DNA from: Pisaster brevispinus
Lineage: Eukaryota > Echinodermata > Asteroidea > Forcipulatida > Asteriidae
Length of the DNA stretch: 64,000 bases
Assembly: GCA_023634235.1 (NCBI GenBank)
Contig: JAMKCF010000019.1
Location: 7,071,947 to 7,135,946, forward strand
Direction of reading: 5' to 3'
Positions 38,401 to 48,000 of the stretch are shown here, piece by piece; the first letter of the stretch is position 1; every line of letters begins with the position of its first letter. Below the pieces are notes generated by a model. The model was not told the DNA's origin. It made no database searches and saw only the letters and a program-made list of their open reading frames with translations. The translations under genes and the position numbers were made by a program.

Positions 38401-38635
38401 TGTAGGTTTGAAGGAAGGCAAGTTTGAGCCCTTGGTAAGCCCTTATGATTTTCTAGCATTGATTGAGAGTAGCAAGAAAGAGAAGGTTGCTCATAGGTTG
38501 AGTAGATTACCGATGGATCATAGACACTATGAGGATGAGGAGCTTGGAGTGTATGAAGAGGACAGAGAGGATGGGCTTGATTATCAGCAGTATCAAGCAA
38601 ACCAGATGCATTCACATCAACACACAGAGCTTTAA
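14459..38635 (+). CDS. TXNDC16: TXNDC16 / ERp90, ER-lumen thioredoxin-like protein (18 coding exons)
   Basis: Exons: 14459-14633, 16150-16235, 16609-16682, 18196-18270, 22078-22199, 23464-23557, 26620-26776, 27604-27764, 28008-28089, 28560-28689, 29284-29433, 30271-30508, 31585-31721, 32790-32874, 34262-34394, 36733-36899, 37362-37555, 38406-38635. They join in phase to 829 codons plus stop; human TXNDC16 is about 825. Matches run along the whole length, for example EHRAFMEGAFAYSHLYQFV, VECFNWPDVCQLNNITTYP, YPAVKMYKEGK and SPYDFLALIES. Residues 1-21 form a hydrophobic signal peptide. A thioredoxin-like fold around 400-510 has Trp436-Asp-Pro-Arg-Cys440 where WCGPC would be, and a cis-Pro at 486. 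The C-terminus is acidic and His/Gln-rich and ends HTEL, an ER-retrieval-type tetrapeptide. Known family role: ER-luminal protein with several thioredoxin-like domains; enzymatic activity is unclear. Head-to-head with RCE1. Confidence 0.96.
14722..15063. mobile_element. hAT-like MITE with 8-bp target duplication (TXNDC16 intron 1)
   Basis: TAAAACAC occurs directly outside both ends (14714-14721 and 15064-15071). The ends are inverted repeats: GTTGGTCGGAGCTAGCCGG at left, and GTTGGT..CGGAGCTAGTGG in the complement of the right, both running into CGGAGGTTGC. Length 342 bp, no reading frame. Confidence 0.7.
15606..16015. mobile_element. Mariner-like MITE with TA flanks (TXNDC16 intron 1)
   Basis: Ends are TA|GACCCAGTAATTGGGGAG and, complemented, TA|GACCCAGTAACTTGGGCG, followed in both arms by GT(T/A)..ACTCCT. 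Terminal repeats are about 30 bp and the element is 410 bp. TA at each edge fits a Tc1/mariner-type duplication. No transposase. Confidence 0.65.
16961..17110. repeat. TTTA-rich low-complexity tract (TXNDC16 intron 3)
   Basis: Runs of TTTA, TTA and T on one strand for about 150 bp. The long open frame of Phe, Tyr and Leu codons here is a by-product of composition. Confidence 0.8.
18715..19330. repeat. Cluster of the palindrome GCAAGCTTGC, part 1 (TXNDC16 intron 4)
   Basis: AAGCTTGC or its complement recurs every 10-30 bp, often as the full self-complementary GCAAGCTTGC, sometimes overlapping (GCAAGCTTGCAAGCTTGC). A looser ~50-60 bp higher-order unit (CATGG-TTTCTTGGCAAGC.., then ACAAGCTTGCAA..TTTTT) appears several times between 18895 and 19165. 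Being palindromic, it opens similar false frames on both strands. Confidence 0.85.
19469..20154. mobile_element. Foldback-type element with tandem-repeat arms, 8-bp target duplication
   Basis: ACTAATAC lies outside both ends (19461-19468 and 20155-20162). The left tip CGGTGTTACTATATGCCGG and the complement of the right tip, GGGTGATACTATATACTGG, are inverted copies. Each arm then runs into an array of 9-11 bp TACCGGAAAA units (19483-19590; complement at 19970-20140). The 350-bp core has about six ~32-bp units with GCGATCGGCCGATTGTGCAG and GAATGGTTTTGC. No transposase. It sits between the two GCAAGCTTGC clusters. Confidence 0.75.
20165..20940. other. Intronic stretch with one unrecognised open frame
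   Basis: The plus-strand frame that ends at 20496 runs about 110 residues outside the neighbouring repeat (starting around 20165) and contains KGAWRRVFSFDDVEAMD and several cysteines. I do not recognise it, it has no conserved domain that I can name, and TXNDC16 exons 4 and 5 join without it. AATAAA at 20820 follows. It could be an insertion remnant. Confidence 0.25.
20943..21910. repeat. Cluster of the palindrome GCAAGCTTGC, part 2 (TXNDC16 intron 4)
   Basis: From 21165 the motif is nearly continuous; 21548-21615 has seven GCCGCAAGCTT units in a row. A 35-40 bp module with CCCTAATTTGCATATTTGG and AACCCTGCAAGCTC occurs three times: inverted near 21495-21535, and forward at 21610-21650 and 21756-21796. 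Sparse copies begin at 20950. Confidence 0.85.
24078..24140. repeat. Inverted repeat / hairpin (TXNDC16 intron 6)
   Basis: ATTCCATTTACAGGCATTG pairs with CAATGCCTGTAAATTAATGGAAT around an A-rich loop of about 25 bases. Probably a MITE remnant. Confidence 0.55.
25006..25372. repeat. Minisatellite, 32/34-bp unit, 11 copies (TXNDC16 intron 6)
   Basis: Unit GGTAGAAGCTTTCACCACAC then ATACACACACCAGT, starting at 25006, 25041, 25073, 25107, 25141, 25175, 25207, 25241, 25273, 25305 and 25339. Units differ mainly by loss of one CA. False frames follow from the unit on the minus strand. Confidence 0.95.
25375..25560. repeat. Dispersed repeat (GGGGACC-rich), copy 1
   Basis: Shares GGGACCT(T/C)CTATTGTCCC, TTTTTGGCAACAG, CAACTGGGGACCTT and CCCCGGTTT with copies at 25770-25950 and 56830-57020. 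This one is the most diverged, abuts the 11-copy minisatellite, and ends in AC-rich DNA. Confidence 0.7.
25770..25950. repeat. Dispersed repeat (GGGGACC-rich), copy 2
   Basis: About 95 percent like the copy at 56830-57020 by eye, beginning ACAAGTGTGTAAACACCTCC and ending GGTCCCCGGTTTGAATGTG. Confidence 0.75.
26864..26965 (+). pseudogene. Partial duplicate of TXNDC16 exon 7 with its donor site
   Basis: AGAGGCAAACT(C)AA(C)GTGCCAGACTT repeats the 3' end of exon 7 and continues across the donor into intron sequence (GTGCAACCCTAAGTGAGTCC). The copy is about 145 bp downstream of the original. It has a deletion near the Phe-Ala codons, an in-frame TAA and an extended A run, so it cannot replace exon 7. 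Confidence 0.8.
27180..27575. mobile_element. ~390-bp MITE, copy 1, ending 28 bp before TXNDC16 exon 8
   Basis: Begins CTTTAAAGGGAGGATGTACC and ends GTGTACTTTGCCTTTAAG, loosely inverted. The middle has ATTAATGACCATAAAACATT, CTGTAGCTGTTGATAGTG, GAAACGTTTCTGCATGAAA and AATATCTCAAAAAC. Other copies lie at 59880-60140 and 61610-61995. Confidence 0.7.
28880..29075. repeat. Tandem repeat, ~36-bp unit, five copies (TXNDC16 intron 10)
   Basis: Unit TCAAATACTGTCAAAATCAC plus CAGATAAATATTTCTATC. Units differ by one or two bases. Confidence 0.85.
32182..32364. repeat. Tandem repeat, 45-bp unit, four copies (TXNDC16 intron 13)
   Basis: Unit TTTTTTCCTGTTGGTACCTG then GCCAACCAAGCTTGAAACCC. Two copies have TTGGTACC and two TTTGTACC. 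As 45 is a multiple of three, several frames stay open on both strands without being genes. Confidence 0.95.
33300..34148. mobile_element. Inverted-repeat element (TXNDC16 intron 14)
   Basis: CATTTTGGGAGTCAA (33303) and CATAGAGAAAGGACCACAG (33397) are answered by CTGTGGTCCTTTCTCTATGG (34092) and TTGACTCCCAAAGTGG (34132) on the opposite strand. The span is about 850 bp; arms are imperfect. CCATTTTGGGAGTCAA also occurs alone near 310. Confidence 0.55.
34510..34680. repeat. Dispersed repeat shared with 2995-3165
   Basis: Second member of the family described at 2995, same orientation, inside TXNDC16 intron 15. Confidence 0.55.
35930..36012 (+). mobile_element. tRNA-like SINE fragment
   Basis: GGTCCTGGGTTCGAATCCCA carries a good B box, but the D-arm region is degenerate. 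It is likely a SINE head and not a tRNA gene. Confidence 0.4.
36139..36573. mobile_element. Pogo/mariner-like MITE, TA flanks (TXNDC16 intron 15)
   Basis: TA|CAGTCGACTCTCGTTAATAC at the left is mirrored by GTATTAACGAGAGTCGACTG|TA at the right. Inside, CTTGTATTATCC and CCTCGTCTTAAACG-like submotifs repeat near each end. Length 435 bp. TIR form and TA duplication fit Tc1/mariner, pogo type. No transposase frame. Confidence 0.8.
36930..37045 (-). mobile_element. tRNA-derived SINE, copy 1
   Basis: On the minus strand: TAGCTCAGTTGGTAAAGAAC (D arm, A box), then GATTCAAATCCTGCTCT (B box), then TTTGTTTAACCCCAAATC. Head and tail match the copy at 57580-57700, which defines the family. Confidence 0.7.
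37067..37101. mobile_element. Solo arm of the 8608 hairpin MITE
   Basis: TTCTGCTTAAGCAGCTCTAT then GAAATTGGGCCCAG, the complement of the left arm at 8608, directly beside a SINE head. Confidence 0.5.
37770..37885. repeat. Dispersed repeat shared with 822-910
   Basis: CAACCAATCAGAATCATGGA then TTCAAGTTTGCTTGAAGAT matches the first-kilobase copy, in intron 17 of TXNDC16. Confidence 0.45.
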
Positions 38636-38849
38636 TTCTTGTCATCTCCATCTTGTTGTCTTTGTCTTAAGTACATGTTTTGCATTAGTTCAGTTCAGTG
38701 TCAGGGTGATGTCACAAACATTACATTTGCTATTACAGCATGTATACAAATTCATCACTCTATGTAATTCACCATATTTTATTCAATCGTCGGGAGCTCG
38801 AAGGGAATGCTTTGAGCTAGTTTTTCTTTTTACAAAATTATGTAAGAAT

Positions 38850-39040
38850 ATATTCGCCTCTTGCACAGTCAGCCATTTGCATGTAGAGCCTCAAATTGGA
38901 GACAGCAGTGAGTAGAAGCATTATATTGTCATGGTATTGTAATGACACTTTTATCCAAACAGATACATAAATACAAAACAAAAGATGCATGAAGTTGAGG
39001 CTCTACACGCATATAGCTGATCCGTGCAAAGAGCGAATAA
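38850..39040. mobile_element. Inverted-repeat element (MITE), copy 2, in the TXNDC16 3' flank
   Basis: TATTCGCCTCTTGCACAGTC at the left mirrors GGATC..CGTGCAAAGAGCGAATA-type bases at the right; both arms contain GCATGTAGAGCCTC or its complement. Same family as 568-781. If the message extends past 39040 the hairpin would be in the 3'UTR. Confidence 0.65.
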
Positions 39041-39794
39041 AGATGAACTTGCCTGTCACATGTCTTGCCAAGACTCTTACTAAAGGTATTAAGAATCATA
39101 TTGAATAGTAGAAAAAGGGAATTCAGATTTAAATTAATGAAAAACATACACGGGTGGTGGTACTAGTCAGAAGTAGCAAAAAGTCTGCGGGTACAATGGG
39201 TGTGTGTGTGTGTGTGCATGTACATTTCTATTGACTGCAAGTCTTGTACATATTCATACGCTGGCCCTGGTACCCAATAAAGTGATTTTGTTTGCTTCAC
39301 ATGTTGAAGCATTACATGTATGTATGTATGGAAAGCCAAGGTTCACCATTCAAATGTTTGAATATGTGCAAGACTTACATGGTTTATTCTAAATTAAACT
39401 TTGTCTTGCTCTTATTCAAATACATCCATGACCAATCTATGTTTCTGTAAAACTTATCAAAAACCAGTGGCAGTTAGATTTTTGTTTCTTAAAAACTTGA
39501 AATGTATGACATCAAAATGTACTCTTTTCAAAGGTTTCTTGGACCAGTTTTTCAAAAGATAAAACTTTTGCCTATGTCCACTGCTCAATGATTCAAAATG
39601 AAACATTTTTACATTGTATTGCAAAGCCAAACAATTTGCATAAAATCAGTGTGTGATCCAAATATAATTTAAATACTCCCAACTTGTTTGGGTACAAATC
39701 AATGCTTATTCCTTATTTCTTTTTGTCAATAATATCCATGCAATTTGCATTATGTTTGCCATTGTTTGCCATGTTGCTTTTGCTACTATTCATG

Positions 39795-39885
39795 CTATTA
39801 TCTTGTTTGCTCTGTGTGAGCCATGAGCGCCTTTTGCAAATTTGTGCGCAATATAAATGTTCTCTATTATTATTCCAAACTTAAT
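39795..39885 (+). repeat. Retroelement-like 3' tail
   Basis: GAGCCATGAGCGCCTTTTGC.. to GCGCAATATAAATG and TATTATTATT resembles a 3' end seen in marine-invertebrate SINEs/LINEs as I recall it. No head is visible. Confidence 0.35.
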
Positions 39886-40506
39886 ACACCACAAATAAAA
39901 CAATTCTAGTGAGGAGTTTGATGTCTAAGCATTTCCAAATATATGTTTGTTAGTGGTGCTCATGGCACATGTAGTAGTGTTTATGATGATATTTGTCTGT
40001 TGTAATAGTTCTTAGTATTTGTAATTCAAACAAGGGTCTTGTTTTTTCCAAGTCTTTTAAAATTAGGCTTTGCAAAACCAACTTTCCCCTTTGTTATATC
40101 TATAGCTCAAACTTGGAAAAAATGGAGTAACAATATCAGATTTTGATGATTTTGGGTGAGCAATACTCTATCCTAACAAGGGTTTTCTGAAGAATGTTTT
40201 GGTATATGTATATTTTTGGAAGTCTAAAAAGAAACAGTATTTCTACTACAAAGTTCCCCTCTCTTGTCTACAACAGTTGCCCTTACCTTGGTGTATATGT
40301 CTTTCATTTGTTCTTAAATTAGTAGAGACAGAAAAACATGGTTAAATGTTTGCACTAAACAAATGATTTGTCAAACCCAGAGCAACTCATTTTACACAAT
40401 CTTATTAATGTTTGATTTAAATTAACTCAAAATCTAGGAAGGTTTTTGGTAACATCATACGAAAACATCTCATGCAACTTATATTGGTTGTAAGAGCATG
40501 GGGTGT

Positions 40507-40688
40507 GGCTGCTCAGTACTTAGATCAGTCTACTTTGTGATCGTCACAAGCTTCTTATTTCACAAAGTGCTTTAAAAAGGGAGATTGACGTCCACCCAGG
40601 GCTAGTGACAGTGTAGAGTAAGCACTTTGTGAAATAAAAAGCTGGTGATGATGTTCACAGCATAGAGTTAGTTCAACACTGAGCAGCC
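40507..40688. mobile_element. 182-bp inverted-repeat MITE
   Basis: GGCTGCTCAGTACTTAGATC.. and TTATTTCACAAAGTGCTT in the left arm are mirrored by AAGCACTTTGTGAAATAA and ..CACTGAGCAGCC in the right. It lies between TXNDC16 and SARS2. No clear target duplication. Confidence 0.7.
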
Positions 40689-41812
40689 TTTCTTCTGTAG
40701 TACATGTAAGTTGTAGGCATAGACAATATATTCAAAAGTTCATTGAGTACGGAATAGACTTAAGTGCATACCATCACCCATCACTGAGCCTCACTCCTAG
40801 TATTGCTGTTTTAATTTCTGGCCCAAATTCTCTAAAATGTACATTATTGCAGTCATAAGCTGCCTTTTTATCACCTAGAATATCAAATTGTATGCACAAA
40901 TCTTCTCATGTGAGAAATACATCATTGTTACATGTACAAATTAAAGACACAGCATTTTGGAGTGGCCTAAGGATGAACAACAGGATCAAATAAAAAAGTT
41001 AAGTTTAAGTGTGTACAACTGGACCAATTCTTCAGAATTTCTTTGCACATTGGACTGAACCCTCATTGAAGATTATTTGATGGTGTTACCACAAATATTC
41101 TTGGAGTGTACCTAGTGAGTATTTTAGATTATGTATTTAATATTGTACTATTTGTATTTGATGGAATAAAATAGTATATGTCTGAACTTATTCAATCCAA
41201 GGAATGTGTCGGATATCAAGTCATTTCAATGTACAGAGCAACACTCTTAAAGGTGTAGATTGAATCAATCACTTGTTCTCTAGTTTTCAATAAACACATC
41301 ATACAGTCAACCTGTGAATGGTTATGTTCCAGTGAAAAAAACATTGATGTTGTCAGGGTTTTTATGCTTGCTCAGAGGTGTTTTACTCTCTTTAAACACA
41401 TATATATTTTGGCAATCAAAATGAGCAATGGTGATTCTAGAGGTCTTCAAATGCTTTTTTCTTGACTAGATGGAAATATTTCTCTGAAGGATTGGTATGG
41501 ATTTCTATCGGTGAACTTTTAGATTGAAGCTAATCAAGTTTATTTTCTGATGATACCAGTCCTGTACGTTGTCTTACAATACATACACATATCTTGGTTG
41601 CTTTAGCTGAGTATAACTTAAGTTACTAGCCACTGATGCATGGTTACTGACTGGTAACAGTACCTGTGTGAAAGAACACATGCCTCTCAGCCCTTTGGTC
41701 ATTGAAACAAAACATAACCAAACATAACCAAGGCAGCTAACCTAATACTGGCACCTTGTCTTACACTTTGTATTAATAGGACTGTGTCAGACCTTTGTTG
41801 CAATTTTGGGTG

Positions 41813-41818
41813 TTTATT
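41813..41818 (-). terminator. Candidate SARS2 polyadenylation signal
   Basis: TTTATT on the plus strand gives AATAAA on the minus strand, 230 bp past the SARS2 stop codon. Position and strand are right for a 3'-end signal. There is no transcript evidence here. Confidence 0.4.
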
Positions 41819-42047
41819 CACATGGGATTAATCAATGCATTGTGGGTAAGGTCAATGGCTGAGTCTATTTCCCACTACCTTTTGCTGAGAAAATAACTTG
41901 GTTCCAGCAATTCCAGCAATTCTGAAATTATTGTTTGAATGGTGTGAGAAAAAAACATATACTATGAAATGCTAGAGTTTTGACATTGGTTGTGCCTCAT
42001 GCCACATTTCTGCTCATCTTGTCCTGATCCATTGCTTTGTGTTCACA

Positions 42048-45000
42048 TCACAGCCTAGTGTAGTGTAACAATCCACTGGATGACTTTGTAATACTTGTTT
42101 GACCATTCATGTATGGCTGTAGAACCTTTGGTATCAAGACACTTCCATCTCTTTGCTGATTACACTCTAGGATGGTCAGAATCATACGTGGTACTGCACA
42201 AGCTGTACCATTCAACTGCAGGAAAAGTTCAATAACGAAGACAAATGATGAGAAAAACACACATGCAGGGAACCTGTTCTAGTCAATGTACTATACATGG
42301 CATTTTGACTGGTTGCTAGTTGAATTTATTGACTAATGAAAACTTCCTGTGCAGAATGTGTGTTTATTGTCAACATCAAATGACGTCATGTTTCAAATTT
42401 CTCCAGACTCTTATCATTTTGTGAATGAGTGCTACACAAAGCTAAATTTGACCTTATAGCCCCTCAATATATAACGTTGTGCAACGCTAAGCGATATGTT
42501 CCTCTAATACAATCTTTATATTCTTATATTGTTATTATTTTAAACTAAATTGGGCCATGATCTTATGCACAATGTTTGAGTAATATGGTCCAAATTTCAT
42601 AAAGCTGATGAGAACAGACAAAAACTGTTAAGTGTTATTTCACGTAAATACTTGACATATGTGTCCACGGTCAAAAAATCGTTTTTTTTTAATACTTTGT
42701 AGGTCGAAGGGCCTTGGGGTGCAAGTAAACAAAATCGAACTTTCAAATCAATATATAGCCCGTTGCCATGGTAACAGCTCATTTTGTGTTTTGGGCATTT
42801 TAGGCCGATTTGGAGGTCTGAAAAACTGTTTTTTAGCTCATGTTTATAACTCCACCCTACCAAAATGCAAAATTATTTCATAAAACCTTTTATACCACTA
42901 CAAAGTATCATTCTTGGCCTTACTTGAGAAAAAAATTATTGCTATAAATTGTACCCTTATGCTATTTTTGCATCAAGCATTAAAGCATGTTTTTACAACT
43001 TGCAAAATCGACATTTTTACCCTATTTTTGGCCCTAAAAATTTCAATTTGCCAGGGGTCTCAGAAAAATTTCCTTTCGGTTGTGATTAGGGCCAACATTG
43101 GTCTTTCCATATCTGGTGAGGAAAACTTGGGCAATTGTATCCTGTTGTGACAATACTGCCTCAAAAACTGATTTTTTTCCAAAAACAGGAAAAATGCATT
43201 TTGAAGTTTTTCTCTCAGTTTGAACCAGTATCATTAAAAAAGAACACTTTATTCAATCAGGCACCTTTTCCTGAGTGTTCTGTAGGCTTATTGAATAACC
43301 CCACATTGATGAAAAACTTTTGATGACTTAAATCTCAGACTTTACCCCCCCCCCCCCCCCCCCCCGAAGCGTATTATGTTACATTCCCTTACGAGTCATT
43401 CCGTGCCAACTCACCTGACGGGTTGGCAGGCCCCGTATCAGATTTTGCTATTTTTGTTTGTAAACATTCCCCTATGGGTGTCATGAACACTCACCAAATT
43501 TTAGAAAACTACTCCTTAACATTTCTGAGGTATGGCCCCATAAAAGTTTAAGCCCCGCCCCTTCAAATTTACTTTTTGTGTTTTGGGCATTTTTAGAGGC
43601 CTATATCTACAAATTGAGAAAAGATATGTAACTGCAAATTAATATACAGGGTACCTGGTACCCCATCAACTAGAATATACTGTCAAAAGTAGCATAGGAC
43701 ATTCTTATATCAAGGCATAGGTTTATCAAAACTGACATTTTAGGCCGCGGAATGATTTTTCATCATTTTTGAGACCCCTGGTGCTTAAAGTGAAATGTCA
43801 GATTGCTTTTGTATTACATTTGGTTATAAACTAGGTGTCATGAACACTCACCAAATTTTAGAAACCTACTCCTTAACATTTCTGAGATATGACCCCCTAA
43901 AAGTTTAAGCCCCGCCCCTTCAAATTTACTTTTTGTGTTTTGGGCATTTTTAGAGGCCCTATATCTACAAACTGAGATAAGATATGTAACTACAAATTAA
44001 TATACAGGGTACTTGGTACCCCCATCAACTAGAATCTACTGTCAAAAGCAGCATGACATTTTTATATCAAGGCATAGGTCTATAAATCTGACATTTTAGC
44101 CCGCGGAATGATTTTTCATCATTTTTGAGACCCCCTAGTGCCTCAAGTGAAATGCCTGATTGCTTTTGTATTACATTTGGTTATAAACTAGTTGTATATG
44201 TGTGACCTGCTACAAGGATAGACCAACCCCCCCCCCTTTGATGGGTATTTATAAATATACTTTGTGTCCAGTCTACTTGTGTGAGAAATAAACAAAAAAA
44301 ATGACTCTCTATACTCCTTCAAGTAAAACAAAAATGAATATGACTAATTTAAGGTTATTGTTGTGTATGCATGCAGTTTAGTGAAATCACTTGTTTACAA
44401 AAGAGCTGAAAGAGCCTTGACTTCCTGCAGGCATAGTTTGTACACTACGGAAGTGTATCGCTGCCACATGAAAAGCAATCCTTCTCTTACATGTCTTAAT
44501 GTGTACATACACAATAACTATCATGTACGTCAATAAACATACATAGTAACTATCATGTATAGTACACAATTACTTATCAACTTACAAAATAACTACGGAC
44601 TTACCATGTACGTATAGACGACAATTATGATGTTCGTACATGATAATTATCATGTACGTAAGTGTACACTACACAAAAGGTTATGTGTACGTACACAATA
44701 ATTATGATTTATGAACACATCCCCTTAAGACCAGCTGTATAAAAAGATTTTGTGAAGCATCTCCATGTGAAATAATATTCTTAAACAAGCTTGGTACAAA
44801 CTGTTAGTTAACATCCTAATAAAATCCAAACAAAGCCGTGTTTCGGTTGCCATTTTAAAGTATTTCATCTCTGTATTCATAAGCCACTATCTCGGGGTTG
44901 TTTGAGAGTACTTTTTGCATGGAGATGCTGCACAATATTGTGTACTATACATGATGCGTCTGAAGTTGATCGTGAATCGTCATTATTCTGTACATACACT

Positions 45001-48000
45001 AAACATGATAATTATTGTGTATGGGGGGATGACAATTATCATGTACGAACATGATAGATATGTACTAACAGGATAAGTATCCTCTGTACACGATAAGTCC
45101 GGAGTTACCGTGTCAGTGATAATTATTTTGTACATCCAATAGTAGTAATGTATGTATGATAGCTATAATGTACGAACATGATAGTTATTGTACACATATA
45201 CACAAAAAGTGCAGATTTTTTTCATTCAAGTGGCGGCACTACGCTTCCATGGTCTGCAGGAACTTAGTCTAGGTTCTGTGGCTCTTTTGTAAACAAGTGA
45301 TTTCACTAAAAACTTCGATGTACAACAATAACCTTAAATTAGTCATATTCATTTGATTTTTTTTTTTAAATGAAGGAGTAAAGAGTCAATTTTTTTGATT
45401 TCTCACACAAGTAGACTAGATACAAAATATTTTGGGGGAAAATTTGTAAATCTGTAAGAAATGTCCCATGTTGTCAAATAACCACTTGAAAAAGGCGGTA
45501 TTTTTTTGCAATTTTACAGCCAGACCCACATTCAGACCCCTGCTAAATACCCATCAAAGGTGTGATTGGTCTATCCTTATATCAGGTTACACATAAACAC
45601 CTAGTTTATAACCAAATGTAATACAAAATCAATCAGACATTTCACTTAGGCACTATAGTGGTCTCAAAAATTACGAAAAATCATTCCGCGGCCTAAAATT
45701 TCAGTTTTTACAGACCTATGCCTTGATATAAAAATGTTTCAAGCTACTTTTGACAGTAGATTCTAGTTGATGAGGTACCAGGTACCCTGTATATTAATTT
45801 GCAGTTACATATCTTTTCTCAATTTGTAGATATGGGCCTCTAAAAATGCCCAAAACACAAAAAGTAAATTTGAAGGGGCGGGGCTTAAACTTTTATGGGG
45901 CCATACCTCAGAAATGTTAAGGAGTAGGTTTTTTTTTAATTTGGTGAGTGTTCATGACACCCATAGGGGAATGAGACGGAACCTGCCAACCCGTCAGATG
46001 AGTTGGCACGGAATGACTTGTAAGGGAATGTAACATAATACGCTTCGGGGGGGGGGGGGGGGGGGGGGTAAAGTCTGAGATTTAAGTCATCAAAAGTTTT
46101 TCATCAATGTGGGGTATTTAACAAGCCTACAGAATGTTCAGGAAAAGTTGCCTGATTGATTAAAGTGTTCTTTTTTAATGATACTGGTTCAAACTGAGAG
46201 AAAAACTTCAAAATGCATTTTTCCTGTTTTTGGAAAAAAATCAGTTTTGAGGCAGTATTGTCACAACAGGATACAATTGCCCAAGTTTTCCTCACCAGAT
46301 ATGGAAAGACCAATGTTGGCCCTAATCACAACCGAAAGGAAATTTTTCTGAGACCCCTGGCAAATTGAAATTTTTAGGGCCAAAAATAGGGTAAAAATTT
46401 CGATTTTGCAAGTTGTAAAAACATGCTTTAATGCTTGATGCAAAAATAGCATAAGGGTACAATTTATAGCAATAATTTTTTTTCTCAAGTAAGGCCAAGA
46501 ATGATACTTTGTAGTGGTATAAAAGGTTTTATGAAATAATTTTGCATTTTGGTAGGGTGGAGTTATAAACATGAGCTAAAAACCAGTTTTTCAGACCTCC
46601 AAATCGGCTTAAAATGCCCAAAACACAAAATGAGCTGTTACCATGGCAACGGGCTATATATGGATTTGAAAGTTCGATTTTGTTTACTTGCACCCCAAGG
46701 CCCTTCGACCTACAAAGTATTAAAAAAAAATGATTTTTTTACCATGGACACATATGTCAAGTATTTACGTGAAATGACTCTTAAGCACTAACAAGTCTTG
46801 CTATGCAAAAATTGGCGACCATGTTTTGTACAATGGTTGTGAATGGTACCCTAGTAATTTTTGCAATAAACTTGGGTATATATTGCATCATTGATTTTTA
46901 TGAAGCATAAATTAATTTCCATTTTCCAGGTTAAAAAAACACACCGAATTTAGTAATTTTGTTTTATTCAGTGATTTAGTTTTATTTGGTAATCTGTATC
47001 AGTGAACCCCGACTGGAGCATAAGGTTTGATCATCAGTAAAATCATGGTCAAATCAAGTGTTATTCTTACGGTGTAGGCATGTCGAATGTCCCCTTCATC
47101 CGTCCTGTACTGTATCTTCAATCGTCTGCTCTGATAATCAGTGCAATTTGATGCACTGGAAATCTGCAAAGTTTATTTCAAAACATAAATTGAGCAATAT
47201 CAAGGCATTATGATATTTTATAATTTGCCTTTTTGTTTGTTTGTGCAGTATTTTAAGAAATGGAAGATTTGAGGCTTTTGGTGGAGTTTGTTTGATGATA
47301 CACAAAAAGGTTAATCTCCCTACTCTTTTTTACCCCCTTTTAGGGGAGATGAGTTGTAGACTTCCAGATCCACATTACGTCAATGACCAGAGTTGAGTAG
47401 AAACATTGAGAGGACCAGTACAGTATTACAAATCACCACAAACCAAAACAGTTTATAAAGATTGTTGATTTATAGTGTTTAGCAGATTTTTAGGTAGAAC
47501 TTGGAAACAAGGTGTCCAAATTTATAACTATATAACTATTGCATCTTGGGTAAAGAGTAATATAACTTATTTGTGGTATCCACTGTAATCTAGGGTTAGA
47601 GCTTGCCTCTCATCATTGAGCAAGAGTACTGGTCTAGTGTTCAGGATATCTGCTCTAGAATGCTTAAGGTTGTTGGTTCGAATCCAACCCTTGATGTCTG
47701 TATTGTTTCGCAAGACTCCAAAGGCACTGGGTATACAGAGCTTATCATACATGGACCAAATCTTATCAACATCCAAATTGTTCACAATACTTTTACATAC
47801 ATGTAAGAAAAATAAAGAAGGATGTCCAACTCCAAAACAAGTTGTCCAAAAGACAGCCAGGTCCTAGATTATGGCTCACACTATTTTAACCCTAACCACT
47901 AGTGTCTATGACTAAAGACCCTCCTGAGTCCTCTGAAAAACTCCGCTCTATGATAACTCATCACCAAAATGTTTGGATTGGAATGTAAGATTGCCTGTTC

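Larger units (their letters stand above)
38636..41300 (+). other. TXNDC16 3' flank / probable 3'UTR
   Basis: No coding feature is supported here. AATAAA hexamers on the plus strand at 39276-39281, 39894-39899, 41165-41170 and 41289-41294 could end the TXNDC16 message. The interval holds two inverted-repeat elements and one dispersed repeat tail, listed separately. Which signal is used cannot be told from sequence. Confidence 0.35.
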
